Positions 33,266 through 45,399 of a DNA stretch of 64,000 nucleotides are shown here, piece after piece. Numbering within the stretch: position 1 is the first letter of the stretch; each line of letters opens with the position of its first letter. Origin of the DNA: Cryptolaemus montrouzieri (taxonomy: Eukaryota; Arthropoda; Insecta; Coleoptera; Coccinellidae); contig JABFTP020000021.1 in assembly GCA_013387265.2 (NCBI GenBank), positions 5,516,001-5,580,000 on the forward strand. The letters run 5' to 3'. The position numbers were made by a program, and so were the translations under genes. The notes under the pieces were generated by a model. It saw only the letters and a list, made by a program, of their open reading frames with translations. It made no database searches and was not told the origin of the DNA.

Positions 33266-34648
33266 AACACCTCAAAAAAGTCTAGGGAACACTTGCCAAT
33301 ATCTTCAAAATATGAATTTGATGATTCGAATTTATAGAAATCTTTCGGTTTTTGTTAGGATGTATTGTATATAACGTATACTCAAGACAACAAAATGATA
33401 TTTGACTTCTCCAAAGCACCTATCATAAAAAAGAAATTAAAATTTGAAAATGGCGAAGTTTGGTAAAACAAAAAAAATCCTGAACTAATATTTTCGAAAC
33501 CATATGGAAGCACTCATATTTTTCAGTACCCAGAATGTCCACCTCTGTTATTAATGACACTTTGGCATCGTCGCGGCATGCTCAATATTAAATTGTCTGT
33601 TACATTTTGGCCTAAGTCATTCCAAGCCCCTGAACTGCTAATCGAAGCTCCTGTTCATGATGGAAGACGTTTCGACGCAGGAGATTTCTTTTAGGGTATC
33701 TCACACATTTGCGTAAGAATTTCCCGTGAGGTTGTTCTGTATGAAAACGAGGTCAGTTCTTCCACCAAGGCGTATACCTCCCCAAAACATCACTGATCCG
33801 CCACCCTGTCTAACAACTTCTCGAGCATGCTGGAGACGGTTTTGCTTTCCAGGTTCCCTCCATATTCGAATTCTTCCCGAATCGGGATAATAACTAAATC
33901 TAGATTCATCACTGAAGAGAACTGTGGCCCACCTCTCTCGATCCCAGTTTACGTGTTCTTGGCACCAAGCTAAACGAGCAGCGCGGTTTCCATGGGTCAG
34001 TTGTGGAACTCTTAAAGGACGTCTGGAGTGGAGTTGACCTTCGTGCAGTCGATTTCTCACAGTTTGGTCGGAAATTTGTACATTATGAACTCGTGATAGC
34101 TCTTGAGCTAATTACATTTCTGTGGTAGTACGATCTCTTCTGGCTTTTAAAACCAAAAATCGGTCTTGGGCGACTGTAGTAATCCTGAAACGACCTGTAT
34201 GGCGTTCTTCTACGCTACCTGTTTCATTGAAACGCGACCATAAACGGTTTATGACACTTGGGCTACTTCCCAGAACCCTGGATACTTCCCGTTGTGAGCT
34301 CCCAGCTTGGAGCATACCAACGGCTCGTAACATCTCTTCTCTAGTCAAATGTCGTCTTTCCATGGTCGAATCACAAAACTTGAATCTTTTATTTGTGCTT
34401 ACAACCGAAGCAAAGTTCCAACTAACTGATTTCAAACACTGAATACATGAAATGATTATAAAGCAGCGTCGCATCTGCTGCATTTTCAGTTTTTTATAAA
34501 AAAAAACCGAAATCTTTTGCGGCTCTCTACATAATTTGGTGAGAAACTGATGCAGGTGTTTATTTCTTAGAAAAAATCATCCATATTGATCGTTCTGGAT
34601 ACGATATATCGATATTCAGAAGTGTTCCTTAGACTTTTTTGAGGTGTT
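33266..34648 (-). mobile_element. Tc1 element with terminal inverted repeats, internally deleted
   Basis: The ends AACACCTCAAAAAAGTCTA and its reverse complement lie at 33,266 and 34,648, each followed by TA. The minus-strand transposase spans 34,364-33,540: frame 34,112-34,483 has the paired DNA-binding helices (MERRHLTREEMLRAVGMLQA, then SSPSVINRLWSRFNETGSV); frame 33,701-34,060 has RNRLHEGQL, the first catalytic Asp in VLFSDESRF and the GGSVMFWGGI block. The region with the second Asp and the final Glu is deleted; only the last residues (SMPRRCQSVINN) remain. Less decayed than its neighbours, so probably a younger insertion, but not functional. Confidence 0.85.
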
Positions 34649-34894
34649 TATTTCAATCGGTGAATCAACGCTGAAATGAAGAAGATTTGTCAAGTAACTC
34701 TCTTTACTTAGAATCTCGATTTTACTAGATCCGATTGCTCAAACTCAGAATTCGACACTCAAGCTACAAAAATTCCATATCACCTGACAAAATAAAACAA
34801 TTCAAACAACTGACTATACTAGCTGACAATTTAACAGCAAAGACAGGTCAAGTTCTTAATTTACCTGCTTCAAATCATCATCCTCATTTCCGAG

Positions 34895-35080
34895 ACTCAA
34901 ACTACCACCTCGAGGTACCCGTTTTATATCGATAGGAGGCATAAAAGGGGATTTGCAGCGAAAACTGAAGTCGATTCGGGAAAAAGAGTAAGAAATATTG
35001 TAATGATTATTATTCGTTGGCGTGCATGTATCATATCGGAAGGGGCCCACTTTGACAGCGATACAATAAATTGAGTTGAA
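34895..35080 (+). pseudogene. Mariner C-terminal fragment
   Basis: Broken frames match the end of a mariner transposase: RDSNYHLEVPVLYR, then IIRWRACIISEGAHFD (compare W.KCI.SEG.YFEGD). Overlaps in content with 33,060-33,263, so it is a separate copy. Confidence 0.5.
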
Positions 35081-35094
35081 AAATAAATTATTTA

Positions 35095-36400
35095 TGTTTC
35101 ACTTTTTTTTTATGCGCGCTTCCCAGCAGTAATAGCTGAACCTGTTACACCACATGAGTGGGCGCCTGGGAAGAATTGAGGTGTCTGTTTACGCTTCTTG
35201 AAGAAGGCCAAATTGTAGGATGTTGGAAAGATGTTGGATGAAACCGAGTTTCACAGCTCACCGGCCCTGTAAACGAAGAAATTCTTATAGAGAGAGATTC
35301 GAGGTGTCGTTAGATGTACCGCCATATGATGAGAACTCCTTGCGTGCCTAGTGTTGCCGCGAAACATGAGTTCTTTTTCCAACATCCGCAACGAATGTTT
35401 GAGCGCAGATCCCCATACATGAAAACAATATTCTAAAGCAGGTCGGATCTGCGCCTTCTATAGAAGAAACAGCTGAGATGACGTGAAGTATCGCTTGGCT
35501 CTGAAAAAAATTAAGTGTAGCTGATGCCGACTTAGCTATTGCTGATACATGTTCATGCCAGCAAAACCCAGAGTTGACCGTTATTCCGAGAAGGTGCATC
35601 GAATCTTTCGATGCAATTTGTTGGTCTTGCATCATTAGAGGAGGTTCTCTAGCAGAGACCTTTCCAGAAAACGTAGTTACTTGCGTCTGGCTCGCGTTGA
35701 AGCTCACCAGGTTCAACTGACCCCACTCAGATATCCTCTGTAAGTCAGAGTTTAAGTTGTTAATTTGTTGACATCTCTAACGCTGATATTCCGCAGCTGT
35801 AATCGGCTGCAGACTACTGAAAGACGAAACCAATGTACAATCGTCTGCCAAACCGAAGATCTTGTTCTCTGTAGATGACAGAAGATCGTTTATTTGCAAC
35901 AGAAACAAGGTTGGCGAACGAATGGATCCCTGAGGTACTCCTGTTTGCAACTGGAAACAATCAGATATTATACTGTCGACCACAACTTGTATTGATCTAT
36001 TTGAAGGAAAGCTACTCATCCCTATCGAAGTCTTTAGAGATGTCGAGGGCTATTGCTCTAGATTCCCCATGTTTTTCCATCGTTGATGTAAAAACATGAA
36101 TGGCGTAGGCGAGCATACTGATGGTCGTTAATAATTCATTTTATTATTTCATCATTTATGACATAGGACTTCTTTCTATTCTTTGGGATCGGTTGAATTC
36201 TCGCTATTTCAAGGTACCCGAAAAAGTCTGGCTTTCATAAGAAATCTGAATCAGACGCTTAAGAATGGGTGCCAGTTCGGTAGCACACTTTCTCAGGACG
36301 ATTGGCGGTATTTCATCTAGACCAACTGCCTTCTTGCAGTTCAGCTGCTGGAAAGCCCGTCTCAATTTGTAGGTGGAATGTTCGATGGTATTGGGTTAGA
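35095..36400 (-). pseudogene. Jockey/CR1-like LINE, reverse transcriptase to 3' end
   Basis: Reading leftward: KAVGLDEIPPIVLRKCATEL near 36,330; then 35,777-36,019 with GVPQGSIRSPTLFLLQINDL and FGLADDCTLV (the catalytic FADD is now LADD); 35,348-35,716 with LNLVSFNASQTQ and HLLGITVNSGFCWHEHV; and the C-terminus FFVYRAGELWNSV near 35,250. The fold is the palm and thumb of a non-LTR reverse transcriptase. The catalytic change and several frame breaks make it inactive. The block between 36,020 and 36,180 is disturbed. Confidence 0.75.
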
Positions 36401-38470
36401 TGAATCTATCACAGAATTCTTTGAGAACAAGAGATCACTTATTAGTACTATTTAGACATACTGTATGCTGATTTGTATATTTTTTCAACAGAAGACATAC
36501 AGGGTATGTCATGTGGGAGTTTTGAGTAGCATTTCTCTTATTTCATATGCACCTGATATCATTTAAATTTGAATTGTATTGTTCCTATACATAAAATCGC
36601 AAAAAATTTTAACGCACTGTCACACTATAACTTGTACACTGCCATTGGCTGCTGTACGCCGGAGAGCAATAGAATCGTGGATGTTAATAAGACCTGTTTA
36701 TTTAAAATTTGGACGCCACTCAGTTTAAAAAAAAAATCTCACTTACGTAATGAATGTTACAAAAAAACTGAGAAATTATTGTATACGATAATACGTACTT
36801 TACGTATATTCAGTGAGGTGAATAATATGCTCGATGTTCTCTTGAAAGTTGAAGAGAAACACTTATATAATATCACTATTATAATGAAAAGAAGGTTAGT
36901 ACTTATATCTATTCAAAACAATGGTAGGACTTATCAAAATCTAACTCAGATTTATGATATTTCAGAGGGTTGGTGTGGTAGTTTGGTAGGTTGAAACGTA
37001 GATAAATATAACGTTGGATAACGTAGCAGGTGTTAGAAATCAAAATGGAGTATACTGGCCTTGTTCATATTGGATGGCAACCTCAGATAAGTGTAACTTC
37101 TCCGTAGTAGAAACTTCCACAATTCGAAATTAATTTGTACTTCCTCGATTGTAGGAATATGGAATGGATATACCTCGACTGTAGGTAGTCAGTGGTAATT
37201 TGAGACCATCAACTATGGACGGGCCCCAGAAAAAAAAACCCTCAAGAGGGTTTGGCGATATACGATAGGATATTTACTCTATAAGAAACTATGGAGGTAA
37301 AATCTATAAATGATTCGATATAATTCGAACGATATTTCGTATTCAGATATATATGATAACGTGCAATGTCTCTCAGAGCGACAAATTCTCACTGACCCTT
37401 CCGGGGTCAGTGATTCAAGATTCATGCATCCTCCCAAGGAAATAAAAGACTTACTTTACGAATCGAAAGCGGCAGGTCATCTGGTGTCACATATTTAAAT
37501 TACTTTTTCTTTCAGGTGGAAATTAATTAAATTTGAATTGTATATCGCCATCATTCTCATAGAGGGACACAAAATTATATCGAGAATAGAAATCACATCC
37601 ATATCCAACAATTACAGATTTAAATTTCATTCGAGAACTCTTTATTTCCAGTTTTCATTCAGAGACGTTCAGGACATTTTCGTACCGCGAAATAATGCGA
37701 AAATACATGCGACGTAGTTGATTTAATTTATTTAAGTGTTCATTTCAGATGTATTATAATATAATAATAAATAGTTTCGTTATTAGATTTTTGAATGCTA
37801 CAGCACAAGTATCAACACTTTTTCTTGAACAATCCGAAGAGCAGTCTGTTATTAAACTCATCATCAATTTCAGCCATTCGAATATGATTTAAACTTACCG
37901 TTCGCCCTTTCGTGGACTAATATGTGCAATTTCAGTGAAATGACTAATTCGCAATGAATACCTCCGCCTTCTCAGAATTCGGTATCTGACATCTGAGGAA
38001 TTAATCCTTTCATGCATAAAAGGTCCCACAAAATTGAACTTCCCGGATTATTCAATAGGGAAATGTTATTTACCCCAGGTCGTTACCGGCTAATGAAGCA
38101 ATTATAATACGTAATAGTTTCCATCTAATTTCATAAGCACAGGTTTGTTCTTGTTATGCCCGCTTTCAGTTTCAAGAATAAGGCCTCGGGCAGATGCGCT
38201 GCGGTGTAATTATAATAATTATATTTTTGTGTGGAACTCGATCAAAACAGTACAAGAATAAAGCAGTTGCTAAATTAATTTTGCTAAGCTAGACGCATCT
38301 TCTGTCGGTGATTTTATTTCAAACGAAATTAACTCTCAGGATCGAGAAAATGCATGCTGCAGAACGCGTTAATTAAAAAACTTGAATTATGCCAATGAAA
38401 GTTGATCTAAATGAAACCCATTCTTTTTAAAAATGTTTGCAAAGAAATGCGGGACAACAAAAAACTAAAC
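36401..38470. other. Long stretch without recognisable genes
   Basis: About 2 kb of AT-rich sequence. A 141-codon plus frame (36,569-36,994) has no recognisable domain and an AT-driven composition. Small perfect hairpins occur at 37,229-37,250 (ACCCTCAAGAGGGT) and 37,390-37,411 (ACTGACCCTTCCGGGGTCAGT). I see nothing else. Confidence 0.4.
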
Positions 38471-38479
38471 ATTCTGTCA

Positions 38480-38560
38480 AATTGGTCATCGCCTTCAAGG
38501 TAGGTCTCTTCCGAAATAATACATTCACGCCAACGAATAATCCAATGATCAAAACAATTT
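38480..38560 (-). pseudogene. Mariner 3' end fragment
   Basis: Homologous to 4,965-5,010 of mariner M1 (CTTCCGAAA.A.TACATT.ACG.CAACGAAT). Only the extreme C-terminus of the transposase is represented. Confidence 0.5.
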
Positions 38561-38867
38561 TAATGTATCTGTACTGTATACACCACCTATAACTTTTTCA
38601 ATTGTATGTTACGCCTATGATTTGCTATAGGAATTAAACAAAGACCAAACCTACATGTGTATTCCAGGTACACAATTCGACATGTTTTACGCTATTACAT
38701 ACTACGCTGTTGTATGAAACGTGTCCTGTTATTAGTTGAAAATCTTTGTCTTATGTCAAAGCAATGAAATGGCGCACATAACGCAGTCTGTTATAACCAC
38801 ATCGACAGCTAGCACCATCTATGAGCAAATATATACCTGGTATACAAGCCCTTAACTCACAATTTGT

Positions 38868-38911
38868 AAACATCTGATGATGATAGACATATCGAAATAG
38901 CTATTACGTTT
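38868..38911 (+). ncRNA. Hammerhead-like motif with canonical C3/G8 core
   Basis: Stem I AAACAT/ACGTTT (one mismatch), core CTGATGA, one T, stem II GAT-AGACAT-ATC, GAA, self-complementary stem III ATAGCTAT, T at the cleavage position. PLE D is inserted six bases downstream, so this belongs to an older PLE end. Confidence 0.5.
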
Positions 38912-38930
38912 GTTGATTAAATATTTTCCA

Positions 38931-40367
38931 TTTGAATTGTGGAGGCCGTTACTTGATGTAGAACCATGATATAAATGAGATAAAAAACACAAGGTTTAAC
39001 TTTAATCTACACTTTATTTGAAAAAATTCGACGACGTTTCGGTGACACAGCAGCTTTATCAAGAATGACAAATAGAATGAAGAGTATGGTATTATGAACA
39101 AATCGTAGAACAAGTTGGATGAATAACAGGAAAATCCACACCGAGCCATTGTACAGTTAGTATGATTTCACGAATGATTAGATCTATCATATCCGGATTA
39201 TATGAATTGTTAATGGCAATGATGTTTACTCTTTATTAAATCTTCTACTGATAAAGGTCCGATGTAATGAATCGTTCAGTTCAATTTTTATCGTGAATTT
39301 AATGGAATCGTTCATTTTTTTATCGTGAATTTATTTCTTAATTTCATTAATTCCATCCATTTGAACATTAAATTCACGATAGAAATTGAACAGAACGATT
39401 CCATTAATTTTTGGACTTGAAAATCACTAAACGAAATAATAATCATGTTTTTTCGGTCTTTCGTAAACCAACACATACTGATACAATTATACATAACTAC
39501 TCATTACATCCAATTCAACACAAAGTTGCAGCTTTAAACAGCATGGTACATCGGTTACTCAATTTACCTTTTAGTAGAAGATTATAATAAAATGTTAAAC
39601 ATCATCAAACAGATAGCCATTAATAATTCATATAATCCGGATATGATAGATCTAATCATTCGTAAAAACTGTATCAGAAAGCAATAAATGAAGTGTATCC
39701 TATTCATTCAACAGTTTAACATTCTGCGGTTCTGCAAGTACAAATATTAAATCCTTTATCGTCAAACAAAATCTTAATATAACTTTCAAAACTTCTAATA
39801 ACTTAGGTAAACATATTAAAATAATAAATCTCGTGTTGAAAAATCAAGTAAATCAGAATCTATAAACTCAATTGCGGTTCTTGTGATAAAATTTATATCG
39901 GTAGGACCTATAGGAGTTTTGGCATAAGAACATCTGAACATAAACGAAGCTTCGATAAAATAAATCTGATTCAAATTATTCACACCACCTAATAAAAGAA
40001 AACCATTCATTCAATGAAAACTTTGACATATTACATATAAAATCAAAAAGTGCAAAATTAGATCTCCTAGAAGCATTAGAAATAAATAGATACGAACATT
40101 CGGACAAGCTTTTGAATGAACAGGTAGATGTGAATTACTCACCCTACTTAACTTGTTTAATTAGTTTTATTACCTTTCATACTAACTGTAAAATGGCTCG
40201 GTGTGGATTTTCCTGTTATTCATCCAACTTGTTCTACGATTTGTTTATAATACCATACTCTTCATTCTGTTTGTCATTCTTGATAAAGCTGCTGTGTCAG
40301 CGAACCGTCGTCGAATTTTTTCAAATAAAGTGTAGATTAAAGTTAAACCTTGTGTTTTTTATCTCAT
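38931..40367. mobile_element. Penelope-like element D, inverted dimer with 14 bp target duplication
   Basis: TTAAATATTTTCCA lies at 38,917-38,930 and again at 40,368-40,381. Between them are a minus arm (about 38,939-39,310) and a plus arm (about 39,325-40,367) of the same family as PLE C, meeting near 39,315 where TTTTTATCGTGAATTT occurs twice. The plus arm keeps the linker and the GIY-YIG region (broken; TATATCGGTAGGACCTATAGG at 39,893) and the end MARCGFSCYSSNLF (a frame in both families). Each outer end carries a degraded hammerhead-like motif (39,025-39,066 minus; 40,276-40,317 plus, with GAACC in place of GAAAC). Confidence 0.85.
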
Positions 40368-40381
40368 TTAAATATTTTCCA

Positions 40382-41097
40382 CCTAATTTTGTGATATTCT
40401 TCACATACTAAACCAAAATTACCGTATGATGATCACTTAGTAACGGACGACTCATTTTTGGTAAAACTCTTTTTATTTGAAAGGTCCATGTCTCTATCGT
40501 TCAAATATACAGTATGAATCGAAATAGCTGTTACAGACTGAGCAATTCTTTGATTTTTCATTCTTAGAATTCGCCACGAGACCTCCATTCGGTTCATTTA
40601 ATTCCAGGTGTTACGTGCGCTTTGAAAATTTCGTTGGCGTGATAAATTCGAATGTGAGCAAAAGTTATTGCGTCTGTATGTGATACAGATATCTATCTTC
40701 CTCCCTAATGTGGATCGGTGTGGATAATATCCCCGCAACGTTCTCTGGAGGCCATAAAATATCAATTTGGCCTAAAATAGATGTCAGCTGAATATATCCG
40801 TGGAATGATACCCGAGGGAAATGATGTTTTTCCCAACTAGCACACTAGTGAAATGCAAAAGTGAATTTTGTCGAGCCGGGCATATGTTTCCATAAACTAT
40901 AGTATGCTGATTCGAACTAAATTAATCGTTGGCTATCTCCACATGAAATTTTTCAATTACTGTGAAATATTTCCTAGATTTTGTTACATATTTCAATTTG
41001 GAAAACAATTACAATTCCAAGGGCTCTACTTGCCAAGATTAATAATATTCATGATTGGTTTATTACTTGGTAAATGTTTCACAGATATTTATTAAAA
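40382..41097. other. No recognisable gene
   Basis: No coding similarity. TCGAAATAGCTGTTACAGA at 40,508 repeats part of the motif area at 38,893, suggesting the interrupted PLE remnant continues here. Confidence 0.35.
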
Positions 41098-41140
41098 TAC
41101 TCGACATATGTTTCGGGTTGTTAGCCCATTATCAAGAGTA
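41098..41140 (-). ncRNA. Hammerhead-like motif with U3/A8 core, PLE E
   Basis: Minus strand: stem I TACTC/GAGTA (five pairs), core TTGATAA, one T, stem II GGG/CCC with an 8-nt loop, GAA, self-complementary stem III ACATATGT, C at the cleavage position. Its stem sequences differ from PLE C while the core is the same. Confidence 0.55.
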
Positions 41141-41289
41141 ATACAATACTAAATTCAAAATGAGTTATTTCAATTATGTATAACGGCATTCACAACAGGA
41201 GGTAAATTAAGTCTAGTTGGTCGTTGCAAAATGGCTGGTTCTCCTATGAGAAAAATGCTAAAATGCTAAATTAATATCCTTTGATATAA

Positions 41290-42045
41290 TTAATCTATAT
41301 CCGTCTGCACACTGCCGTTATGTAAAAGCCAGAATTGATTAACAACTTCAATCCAATAGTACATTAAGCGCCACTCATATAGAAGAAACGATGTCAGCTG
41401 TAAAACTATGTCTCCAACAAAGTTATTTCAGGTCCAATAATAAAATATATCCACAATTAGATGGTTTACCTATAGGCTCTCCATTGTCTTCGTTATTAAG
41501 TGAAATATTTATGACAAATTTGGAAAATAGAATTTTTAGTTCCTCCAACATCCTAATTACCAATGTATTTTTATGGAAAAGATATGTAGATGATATCTTC
41601 TGTATTTCAATTGGCACATACAGACAACTGAATAGTTTCTTACAGTTTCTCAATTCTTTGCGATCGATTAAATTTACAATGGAAAATGAAAATAGTAAAA
41701 AATCTTTGAACTTCTTGGACTTGTCGATTAGTAGGGCTCATGTCTCCCTCGCCTATAAAATATACAGAAAACCAACCTATTCGGATATCCTGATTCATAA
41801 CAGTATTTCTCAATCTCAGAATATCAAATTGAGTGCTTTTCATTGATTTGTGCAGATTGCTTTCTATTCCTTTGTCAGCTGTCGATTTTGAGAATGAAAT
41901 TCAAGTTTTAAAATTAATCGCTAAGAACAACGGCTATGATACCTTAATTAGACAAAAACGACATACACTTTTATTGCAGAACATTTATCCGTTGCATACT
42001 GAAAAATCTAACAGAAAATTTCTTATTAACTATATTCCTATAATA
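41290..42045 (+). pseudogene. PLE E reverse transcriptase, partly intact
   Basis: The frame 41,391-41,846 (151 codons) is the second half of a PLE reverse transcriptase: LDGLPIGSPLSSLLSEIFM, the catalytic RYVDDIF, SLNFLDLSISRAH and YKIYRKPTYSD, all typical of the Penelope family. After one frameshift it continues as CRLLSIPLSAVDFENEIQVL, then LIAKNNGYDTLI, the connector that normally precedes GIY-YIG. It is cut at 42,045 in a run of AAT repeats by the R4/Dong-like insertion. The N-terminal half of the polymerase is missing. The best-preserved PLE enzyme in the window. Confidence 0.85.
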
Positions 42046-42061
42046 ATAATAATAAAAAAAT

Positions 42062-43915
42062 AATGTATACTTTCACTTCTCCTTGGGGAGTTAGCCCATT
42101 AGGAGAAGGTTGGCTTGGGTCCGCGTGTTCGCCTAACACGTGGGGTATTTACTACCCCCCCCTTTCGACGTGTACTAACCAACGAGTAAGATGTTGACCA
42201 AGATGGTCCCAACTTGCCCGAAAGTCTGCCAACAATAGGTTGTGAAAAAAAAATAAAAAAAATACATATCCAATCGAATATACCAACACCTTGACGACAA
42301 CAATATATTAGCTAAGGAGCAGAAAGGATGCATAAAGAAACACCACGGGTGCAAGGAACAACTCATCATCGATTCTGTGATAATGAAACAAGCACACGTA
42401 GGGCATCGAAATGTTCATTCAGCTTTTCTCGATTAGTTGAAGGCATTCGATAGTACCGCCCATTCTTGGCTTGTCGAAGTATTGCAGGTATACAAAATTC
42501 ACCCAGCCCTGGTTGAATTCTTGAAGACAACAAGGACACACTGGCGCATGTCTCTACAGGTCAACATGAACAATAAGTAAATTAAAACAGACGACCTATA
42601 CGTCGTGGAAGGAGACTCGTTGAGTCCACTATGGTTCTGTTTACCTATGAACCCATTGTCCTCAATGCTCAATAGAACAGGTTACGGATTTAGGGTAAAA
42701 ACAGATAGGAATTATCATACAGTCTCCCACCTGCTGTATGTATATGAATGACTTCAAATTATATGCTTCGAACAAGAAGCAATTGGATGATTTGCTGAAA
42801 ACTGTTAGTAAGTTCTCGCAGATATTCATATGAAATTCGGGATTTAAAAATGTAAGACCCTGAACATTCAAAGAGGGAAAGTCATAGATGGTGAATCACA
42901 ACTTCCAAACGGTGTTATTATACAGTGCATGAGGGTTGGCGAAACATACAAGTATCTAGGATACCAACAAGCCAGATTGCTAGACCAAAAACAATCAAAG
43001 GAGAAGATTCGTTCAGAATACAGTCAGCGTCTGAAAATGCTGACATCAATGTTGAACTCGGAGAATCTAGTCAAGGCCATTAACACCTACGCCATTCCAG
43101 TGGTGGTTTACTCATTTGGAATAAGCAGATGGACTAAGACAGACCTGGATAATATTCAAAGGTAGGATTCCTTATGGCCATCCGAGACCAAGTGATCGCT
43201 ACAAACAACTACAAAAAATTTATTATTAAGGACGGAACATTACAAACAGATAAGTGCAGAAAATGCCATATAAGATCGGAGACTATACAGCATATTACGT
43301 CCGGCTGCGAACAACTGGCCAATACGGACTATTTTCACAGGCATAATCAAGTGTGCAACATTATCCATCAGAAACTTGCACACAAGTACGGACTTCTGAA
43401 TACCTTCCAGCCATATTACAAGTATCAACCGGCGCCCGTATTGGAAAATGACTCTATCAGATTATACTACGATAGGCCTGTTATCCTGACAGAATGGTGA
43501 CGAATAACAGGCCGGACATAGTAGTGTATAATAAGAGAGCCAGAACAGCAATGCTGGTGGATGTCGCCATACCGAATAATAACAACGTGCTGAACAAGTT
43601 CCAGGAGAAAAAGTCCAAATACACAAACCTTGCTATTGAGATCAAGCAGATGTGGCACCTCGATAAAACATATATTGTTCCTGTCATCGTATCCTCGACT
43701 GGGTTAATACCCAAAACTTTGCATAATAGCCTTAAGAAACTAGAATTGCATACGAATACCTATATAGAAATGCAAAAATCTGTAATTCTCAATACATGTA
43801 GGATAGTTAGGAAATTTATGTCAAGTATATTGTGCTCGAGCCTATTCCCTTTGATTGCTGAATCTGGGAAAGGTGAATTATATCCAGCTAACAGCCGAGA
43901 TAGTGCATAAGTCCA
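42062..43915 (+). mobile_element. R4/Dong-like non-LTR retrotransposon in a TAA repeat, decayed
   Basis: Bounded by ATAATAATAATAATAA at 42,040-42,056 and by TAATAAATAATAATAATATT at 43,918-43,938. Plus-strand fragments in order: NILAKEQKGCIK; LKAFDSTAHSWLVEVLQVYK; EGDSLSPLWFCLPMNPLSSM; LLYVYE (catalytic YVDD, now disrupted by frameshift); 42,929-43,165 VGETYKYLGY and NTYAIPVVVYSFGI; 43,174-43,500 a C-x2-C-x7-8-H-x4-C knuckle (CRKC, HITSGC); 43,494-43,910 the restriction-enzyme-like endonuclease (RPDIV, then MLVDVAIPN) and VIVSSTGLIPKTLH. A C-terminal REL endonuclease is diagnostic of the R2/R4/CRE group, and Dong of silkworm is known to insert in TAA repeats. The region between about 43,165 and 43,174 lacks ~250 codons seen in other family members. 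Confidence 0.85.
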
Positions 43916-44149
43916 CGATAATAAATAATAATAATATTTATTCAAAATTGTACACTAATATATATATAAATGTTGTTGAGACATCGTAACATTCAGAGTG
44001 CTCAACATTTAACACGAAATAGTTTAAAATAATGTTATCTATCGAGAAAGGAATGAATGCGAAAGGTAAAAAATGAATAAATGAGGCCACCTCGAAGGTG
44101 AACTGCAGGTAAGCAGCACACCTTGTGTGTGGGGGTATCCTCAAAACTA

Positions 44150-45075
44150 AATTAAAATTATATCTTTTTTTTTCTTAAAAATCGTAATTCAAAATAACAA
44201 TCTGAAACTCTAGAATTCAAGACTCAAGTGTGGACATATGTGTTTTTAATATCAATGATCTGTCGAATGGTGATCCTGGATTCATAAGAAATCCATTTTT
44301 TGAGTTCACGTAAGAACTTTTTATGTGACTTAAACTCCTTGATATGGGATGGTAATGCGTTAAAAACTTTAGGAGCACGGAACACGAATGATCTCTGGCC
44401 TACTGTTTTCCTCGTGGTTGGTACCGTTAAAAATTTACCCATTGTTCTTGTATTATGTTAGTGTTCGTTCAAATAGACCTCGTGACAATTTATATATTGA
44501 GAGACGGACAAAACTTTGAAAAACAGTTGTCTAACATCTAGTGGCGCTGATCCACGGTATAACTGCTCAGATGGATATCTATAGGGTTTGTTCAAAATGA
44601 TTTTCATTTAATTTTTGACTAACTTCTAGCTTAGTCAGATTAATAGTTTGTCACTCAGACCCCCCATGAAAAAAGGCCATATGTAATATGCGGAAGAATC
44701 AAAGCAGTATAGATATTCTTTAAAATGGGCAAATCACAGAAAGTCCTCAGGTTCAGTTTGGGAGTTATGAATCTTAACTTATTGGCTTCATTGTGAACAT
44801 GTGTTTCCACATGGAACCCCAAGTATCCGATACATGGGGAAAAGTCAGTTATTATATTGGTCTTTGATGTTCAAGCATTGATATGAAGGAAGACCTGAAG
44901 AGTGGTTATGAAAAGCAACAAACTTTGTTTCATACGTGTTGATGGTCATCAGCATAGCATCAAAAAAATTAACAACCTTAGGAAAGTCACGAAGCTGCAT
45001 CCAAAAATCCGCCGAAGAGAAAACCGCAGTGTCATCAGCAAAACTAATTATGTCGCCTTCAGTATAAATTGAAAA
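44150..45075 (-). pseudogene. Non-LTR retrotransposon (Jockey/CR1-like) 3' half
   Basis: Leftward from 45,060: the catalytic motif ISFADDTAVFSSADFWMQL, then broken frames GFHVETHVHNEANKLRFI, LKNIYTALILPHITYGLF, YRGSAPLDVRQLFFKVLSVS, and the C-terminal frame 44,224-44,442 with TRKTVGQRSFVFRAPKVFNA and LPSHIKEFKSHKKFLRELKK. FADD is intact but the frame is not. Different from the LINEs at 35-36 kb and 59-61 kb. Confidence 0.75.
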
Positions 45076-45399
45076 AATAAAATTTTCTGACGTAAGGGGT
45101 GATGCGATGCAAAATTAATGTATCTACCGGAAAAGGTTGGTTTCTGATACCAATCAAGATTAAGTTGTCAGGGCCTCTTATAATTTTCAGATCTAAGATT
45201 GCTAGTGAAGACGTGGATGGAAGTCATCAAAAGTATCAAGTACAAATTTTTCGGTGCCCTCCGGGCACTAAAGAAAAATAATATCTTGATACGAGAACCT
45301 TCTTTGAAATGCTAAATATTAAGTCTCACAATTCTGTCAATTACAGACATTAAAAATTTGAGCAACAGTTATTTCGGAATACTGACTTTCGATTGTTAC

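Noticed and set aside
36569..36994. A 141-codon gene in the 36-38 kb gap
   Set aside because: No motif, AT-driven residue composition, no neighbouring exon or conserved signal that I can see.
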